This document shows positions 59,844 through 64,000 of a stretch of DNA of 64,000 bases, piece by piece (position 1 is the stretch's first letter; each line of letters starts with the position of its first letter). The DNA comes from Limnobaculum allomyrinae (GTDB lineage Bacteria > Pseudomonadota > Gammaproteobacteria > Enterobacterales > Enterobacteriaceae): contig NZ_JADRCR010000001.1 in assembly GCF_016649425.1 (NCBI RefSeq), forward strand, positions 868,001 through 932,000, read 5' to 3'. The notes under the pieces are model-generated. The model searched no databases, was not told the origin of the DNA, and worked only from the letters and a program-made list of their open reading frames with translations. Both the position numbers and the translations under genes were made by a program.

Positions 59844-60453
59844 AGCGCCTGTCCATAAGTTGATAAGTGAAAAACGACAACAACACACCCGATACAACAT
59901 CTAACAAATGATGTTGGTGAGTGAACACCGTAGAAAGTATTAAACCTGACAGCCAAATTATCAGGCTATAACGAACCAGAGCCTGACTATTTTTTAATAT
60001 GGCCAAAACGATAGTGACAGAATAGGCCACATGTAGTGAAGGCACCAGATTATGGGGTTTATCTAACGCAAAAATAGATTCGAATATTTCCCGATAAATA
60101 CCACTCTCCGGTAGCTGACGAACGAATCCTAATTGCGCAGGGAACAATAAGAAAATTATCGCTGCAACAACAGTCACAATAATAAGTTCAGCGGCTAACC
60201 TCTTTAAGTCTCGGGTATTCAGAAAAAATACCGGCAACATAAAGACCAAATACATGGAAAGATAGAACCAGACAAAAGTCGGAATAAAAGGAATCGCTAA
60301 TTCTGCCTGTAAATAAAGCAAGAAATAATCAGTACGTGTGCTGGTAAACCAATTGATGGTGGGATATAACCCAAAAAAGAATACCCCGACCCAACAAGAG
60401 TAAATCAAATAGGTTTTCAGACGTTTTGCAAAAGGCTCTGGTGCGAATTCCAT
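59806..60453 (-). CDS. PAP2-superfamily membrane phosphatase
   Basis: 215 aa with about six membrane helices. PAP2 motif 2 is PSLH (138-141, PHNLVPSLHVAYS) and motif 3 is STVFTHQHHLLD with His181/182 and Asp185, the AUR1-type PAP2_3 form. Such enzymes act on lipid phosphates or transfer phospho-head groups. Within this cluster a lipid substrate is the natural inference. 77 bp downstream of the second radical SAM gene. Confidence 0.87.
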   Translation of the reverse strand: MEFAPEPFAKRLKTYLIYSCWVGVFFFGLYPTINWFTSTRTDYFLLYLQAELAIPFIPTFVWFYLSMYLVFMLPVFFLNTRDLKRLAAELIIVTVVAAIIFLLFPAQLGFVRQLPESGIYREIFESIFALDKPHNLVPSLHVAYSVTIVLAILKNSQALVRYSLIIWLSGLILSTVFTHQHHLLDVVSGVLLSFFTYQLMDRRYEKITDSCRDAV

Positions 60454-60530
60454 TTATCTCAATCGATTAAATTGTAATTAATTCATAATCTCATAAAACC
60501 TGATTACATAACCTGAATTATTTTTTGGTT

Positions 60531-61874
60531 TCACTTCAGACCAAACCGCATCTGATGTTTTTTATGAACCTCTTTACGAAACAAGAGCGTATAGCGCCAA
60601 AATGAAGCCATTCTGGATAACGATTGTAATGTCATTCTGATATCTGAAAAGCGCCGAATAATCGAAGGTAAACTATTGAACTGACTGCGCGCCTGATGGC
60701 ACGCTTGAGTCAGTTGTTCTGCCGTCATTAATTTAGGATTAAATGCTGCCTGATTAAAACGATACTCAGGATGTAGCCACCACTTTTGGTCATACAACAA
60801 CCGCCCCTGCTGCTGAAGTTGGGTATAAAGCGGAGTATTGGGATATGGCATCAGAATATTGTATGCCGCGAACGCAAATCGATTCTTCAGGGCAAACTCC
60901 ACCGTTTGTTCAATACTTTCTACGGTGTCGTGGTCATAGCCCAAGGTGAAGGCAGCCCAGGTCTGCATACCATGATCCCGCAATACCGCAATTTCATCGG
61001 CATAATGGGAGAAATTTCGTATATTGGGCGATTTTCTGGCATCTCTTAAACTCAATGGATTAATGGACTCAAAACCCATCACGTTTCCCCAACAACCACT
61101 TTTTTGCATTAACGACATCAGTTGGCTGTTTTTGGTCACATCCAGACTGGCCTGGCTAATCCAGTTTACTTTTAAGGGAGTAAGTGCATGGCAAAGCTCC
61201 ATCAGTGCTGGTTGGTCTGATGCAATATTATCATCCACAAAGAAGATAAATTTACGTTCCTGCTGCTCAATTTCCCGCACAACTTCATCAATTTTTCTTA
61301 AGTAGTGCTTACGCCCAAAATATTGGCTCACCGCGCAGAACTGACAGGCAAAACGACAACCGCGGGAAAACTGCATCAAAGTAATCGGCAAATAATCCTT
61401 TCCGCGAAAAATATCACGGCGCGGTAGTACGCCTGATCCGCAATGGGTTATTTGCCCGGTGCCCGCCGGCGCATCATAACGCGCTTTTAACCGATGATGA
61501 CGGGCATCGTTTATCAGTTCATGCCACAGCGTTTCCGCATCACCGGTAAACAGGCTGTCCGCATGCTGGCTCACCTCTTCGGGTAACAAACTGGCGTGGA
61601 TTCCCCCCATCACGACCTTAACCCCACGGGAACGATATTCACTGGCTATTTCATAAGCACGACGGGCGGTATAGGTTTCTACCGTAATTGCCACTAAATC
61701 CGTCGCTTCATCAAAGGGAATTTGCTCCATCCGGTCATCATACATGACCACTTCTACGTCATCCGGCGTCAACGCAGCCAAAATGCCTAACATCAGTGGT
61801 TCCATGCGGCCTTCATCAATATAGAGACTGTGCTCCATCCGTCCGATGGTTGGTTTAATCAGCGTCAGTTTCAT
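60531..61874 (-). CDS. B12-binding-type radical SAM protein (second paralogue)
   Basis: 447 aa. An N-terminal Rossmann-like B12-binding-type domain (about 1-130; no DxHxxG cobalt-ligand motif seen) and a radical SAM core with Cys173, Cys177, Cys180 (RGCRFACQFC). The C-terminal ~80 residues (LLYDQKWWLHPEYRF) are DUF4070-like. It shares its whole plan with the upstream paralogue: YDDRMEQIP/YDDRVEEIP and AITVETYTA/AISVETFTA. The reaction is unknown. The start overlaps the previous stop in ATGA. Confidence 0.9.
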   Translation of the reverse strand: MKLTLIKPTIGRMEHSLYIDEGRMEPLMLGILAALTPDDVEVVMYDDRMEQIPFDEATDLVAITVETYTARRAYEIASEYRSRGVKVVMGGIHASLLPEEVSQHADSLFTGDAETLWHELINDARHHRLKARYDAPAGTGQITHCGSGVLPRRDIFRGKDYLPITLMQFSRGCRFACQFCAVSQYFGRKHYLRKIDEVVREIEQQERKFIFFVDDNIASDQPALMELCHALTPLKVNWISQASLDVTKNSQLMSLMQKSGCWGNVMGFESINPLSLRDARKSPNIRNFSHYADEIAVLRDHGMQTWAAFTLGYDHDTVESIEQTVEFALKNRFAFAAYNILMPYPNTPLYTQLQQQGRLLYDQKWWLHPEYRFNQAAFNPKLMTAEQLTQACHQARSQFNSLPSIIRRFSDIRMTLQSLSRMASFWRYTLLFRKEVHKKHQMRFGLK

Positions 61875-63178
61875 CCCTTTTCCCCTAACCGTTTGCCCTG
61901 CTTTCTGATAATTTCCCGATGCGAAATGATATTGGCTAGCAAAGCAATCACTCTATCTTTCCAGTAGGTTCGTTTTTTTAAATTCAATAGTCGATTCGCT
62001 ATTGAAGGATAACTGTAAAACTGCTTTTTAGCCGAGAAGCAAAGAGCCGTTAATCGTTCCGCCGTTATCTTTTCCGGCTGAAAAATCGGATCGCCATAAC
62101 GATAGTCAGGATCTTTCCACCACTGCGGTGAAATCAGCCGCCCTTCTTGCGCCAACCGCTGATATAATTTTGAACCCGGCGTAGGGATCAGCAAATTAAA
62201 ATTGGCAATTTCCAGCTTATTACGTAACGCAAAATCAATCGATTGCTGAATGGTTTGTTCATCATCTTCGTCATAACCAAAAACAAAGGTGCCATAAATA
62301 TTAATGCCCCGATCGTGAAGTGCCTTCACGACCTCATCATAGTCACCGGCAGCACGGTTCCAGGCTTTTCCCATCTGTTTTAAATTTTGTGCATTCAGGC
62401 TTTCAAAGCCAATCAGTGCAAAACGACAGCCCGCCTCGGCCAATTGATCTAAAAGCTGTGTATTTCTCGCTACGTCAATGCTGATTTGACATCCCCAACG
62501 CCGCTTTAATGGTTTAAGCATCGTCAGAAGTGCTTCAAGCAAAGTTCGATTAGCAAACAGATTGTCATCAACGAAGGCGATAAACCGATTAGAGTCCAAA
62601 GCCAACAGCTCCTCACGCAGTTGTTCTACAGGACGGGCCCGTACAGTGGAGTGATAAAAACCATGAATCGAACAGAAATCACAGGCAAAGCGACACCCTC
62701 GAGTATATTGAATCAGTTCAAGCGGAGCATATTTTTTACCGCTGAAGACAGTGCGATCGAGAAGATAGTCATTAAGCGGCAGACTATGATCGCCATAATA
62801 ATAACGCTGTAAAGTTCCCTGAAGCTTATCCTGTAGTAATTGTTCCCAGGCACCTTCAGCATCACCAATGATAACGCTGTCCGCATGTTCCAGCACTTCA
62901 TCGGGTAAAAACGTGGGATGATACCCTCCCATAACCACCGTATTGCCTTGTGCACGATATCGATTCGCTAACTGATAACTGCGTAAGGCGGTAAACGTTT
63001 CAACAGAAATAGCGATCAGATCCGCCTGTAACGTCTCCGGAATTTCTTCTACCCGATCATCATAAAAAATGACTTCATGACCTATCGATCGAGCAGCCAG
63101 AATACCAATGGCTAACGGCGGCATGGCATCCGTCGTTCGATAATCGCCCATGTTCGGGCGTAACAGAATAATTCTCAT
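61871..63178 (-). CDS. B12-binding-type radical SAM protein (first paralogue)
   Basis: 435 aa from ATG 63178; the frame opens 13 codons earlier inside the upstream gene. A B12-binding-type domain (about 1-130, with GGYHPTFLPDEVLEHADSV) and a radical SAM cluster motif with Cys162, Cys166, Cys169 (GCRFACDFC). C-terminal DUF4070-like region. ATGA overlaps at both ends show tight translational coupling with the acyltransferase gene and the second radical SAM gene. Confidence 0.9.
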   Translation of the reverse strand: MRIILLRPNMGDYRTTDAMPPLAIGILAARSIGHEVIFYDDRVEEIPETLQADLIAISVETFTALRSYQLANRYRAQGNTVVMGGYHPTFLPDEVLEHADSVIIGDAEGAWEQLLQDKLQGTLQRYYYGDHSLPLNDYLLDRTVFSGKKYAPLELIQYTRGCRFACDFCSIHGFYHSTVRARPVEQLREELLALDSNRFIAFVDDNLFANRTLLEALLTMLKPLKRRWGCQISIDVARNTQLLDQLAEAGCRFALIGFESLNAQNLKQMGKAWNRAAGDYDEVVKALHDRGINIYGTFVFGYDEDDEQTIQQSIDFALRNKLEIANFNLLIPTPGSKLYQRLAQEGRLISPQWWKDPDYRYGDPIFQPEKITAERLTALCFSAKKQFYSYPSIANRLLNLKKRTYWKDRVIALLANIISHREIIRKQGKRLGEKG

Positions 63179-64000
63179 AAAATCGCCGCTTCCGGCGCTA
63201 TTGCCTGTTGCAGCCATGGTGGACTGGCAACTAAATCAACGCCGTATAAACAGGTTTTATAGTTCAGGGGCTGGAAACGTTTTATCACAGCTTTCAACAT
63301 CGGATGACTGCTGGCAAGCCCCAGCGTTAGCACCCGGGTAGTGCAACGAGATAAGGCATCATCTATCAGAGAAAGCATATACTGAGGATCCGTAATGGCG
63401 AAAAAAGCCAGAAAGCTCTGATCCAATGCCTGCTGCTCCGGTGGTAATGCAACCCGCTTCGTCAGGCTGGCGTAGCCGTTATAAATTGGCCTGATGGCGC
63501 GCCAGATTGAATGATAGCCCAGTGCCATCACTTGCTTAAACGGCTGTTGGTTCCATAACACCGCGCAGGCCTGCAACTCACCATTCACCCGATAACTCCA
63601 TACTGGCAAACCGGAGTTTATCAGCCACTCAACGCTTAACTGTGGGGTTAACTGATAACGTATCGCCTGCCGATGGTAGAACGCTACCACTTCCGGATAT
63701 TGTTGTGGTGCTTCATTTTGCCACAATCCTAAATGACGACCTCGCTGAGTACTTATTGCCAGCGTACTCAGTTCACCCAATGGGCAATAACGGGGTAATC
63801 CCCGGCTCTCTTTTTCCAACAGTTTTCTCGCCGTCAGATTATCGCTGGCGATGCTGGTATAACAGTATTGCGGTGGTGTCAGTTGCTGTTTAAGGTAGTC
63901 AAAACCTGACTTCAATATACGAATACGATGTCGATAATCGTGACTAATACGTAAACTATTCAGATACCCCAATTGCTGCGGTTGTCCGTTAACAAAACCG
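63175..64000 (-). CDS. GNAT-like acyltransferase (5' end outside window)
   Basis: At least 275 codons; the frame stays open to the right edge, so the start is missing. GQPQQLGYLNSLRI followed by DYRHRIRIL is the acyl-CoA-binding beta4-alpha3 pattern of GNAT N-acyltransferases, and SDNLTARKLLEKE fits the later helix. A second GNAT-like half seems present (NGELQACAVLW). Substrates unknown. Stop overlaps the start of the first radical SAM gene (ATGA), making it an upstream member of the same operon. Confidence 0.75.
   Translation of the reverse strand, partial: GFVNGQPQQLGYLNSLRISHDYRHRIRILKSGFDYLKQQLTPPQYCYTSIASDNLTARKLLEKESRGLPRYCPLGELSTLAISTQRGRHLGLWQNEAPQQYPEVVAFYHRQAIRYQLTPQLSVEWLINSGLPVWSYRVNGELQACAVLWNQQPFKQVMALGYHSIWRAIRPIYNGYASLTKRVALPPEQQALDQSFLAFFAITDPQYMLSLIDDALSRCTTRVLTLGLASSHPMLKAVIKRFQPLNYKTCLYGVDLVASPPWLQQAIAPEAAIL

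Overview
The window reads as chromosomal DNA of a gammaproteobacterium in the order Enterobacterales. Its backbone genes match well-known enterobacterial proteins and keep the E. coli order in blocks: ybbA-tesA-ybbO-cnoX, qmcA-ybbJ-cueR, copA, ybaP-ybaK, fsr-ybaL, hemH-adk-htpG-recR-ybaB-dnaX-apt-ybaN-priC, rsmS and acrR-acrAB. Genes E. coli has in these blocks (fetAB, glsA, ybaT, ushA, gsk, aes, mscK) are absent here, and other genes stand in their places. This suggests a lineage outside Escherichia/Salmonella (Budviciaceae-like is a guess); no rRNA or tRNA gene was seen to fix the taxonomy.

Layout. 1-6.1 kb: lysophospholipase/thioesterase, dehydrogenase, chaperedoxin, an MFS importer and the qmcA-ybbJ pair. 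6.1-7.7 kb: cueR with two small envelope genes. 7.9-20.8 kb: a sulfate-assimilation block inserted between cueR and copA (sbp; cysG-cysD-cysN-cysC; cysJ-cysI-cysH), with tam, a yghX-like hydrolase and a ccdAB toxin-antitoxin pair among them. Together these genes take up sulfate, activate it to APS and PAPS, reduce it to sulfite and sulfide, and make the siroheme that sulfite reductase needs. 21.4-26 kb: a large autotransporter behind AT-rich DNA. 26-35 kb: copper ATPase copA under a clear CueR promoter and with an in-gene frameshift signal, a small ORF, an Ail/OmpX protein, ybaP, ybaK, fsr and ybaL. 35-44.7 kb: hemH to priC housekeeping genes. 44.8-48.5 kb: an inserted vWA-protein/histidine-kinase/response-regulator cassette. 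48.5-54.8 kb: rsmS, a membrane protein, ychN and the acrR/acrAB efflux locus. 54.9-58.2 kb: MbfA-type ferritin/VIT1 protein, a DUF305 protein and a diguanylate cyclase. 58.3-64 kb: a compact cluster with a fatty-acid desaturase, an NTF2-like protein, a PAP2 phosphatase, two B12-type radical SAM enzymes and a GNAT-like acyltransferase cut by the window edge.

Most noteworthy: (1) the 58.3-64 kb cluster, which looks like an undescribed lipid or acyl-metabolite pathway; (2) the copA programmed -1 frameshift site with slippery heptamer, 9-bp stem and potential pseudoknot, predicted to release a two-domain copper chaperone; (3) two families of intergenic repeats built from strings of short hairpins that share a swapped module; (4) the vWA/two-component cassette inserted in conserved synteny. 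All functional statements rest on reading the sequence and on remembered family features; no database search was run.
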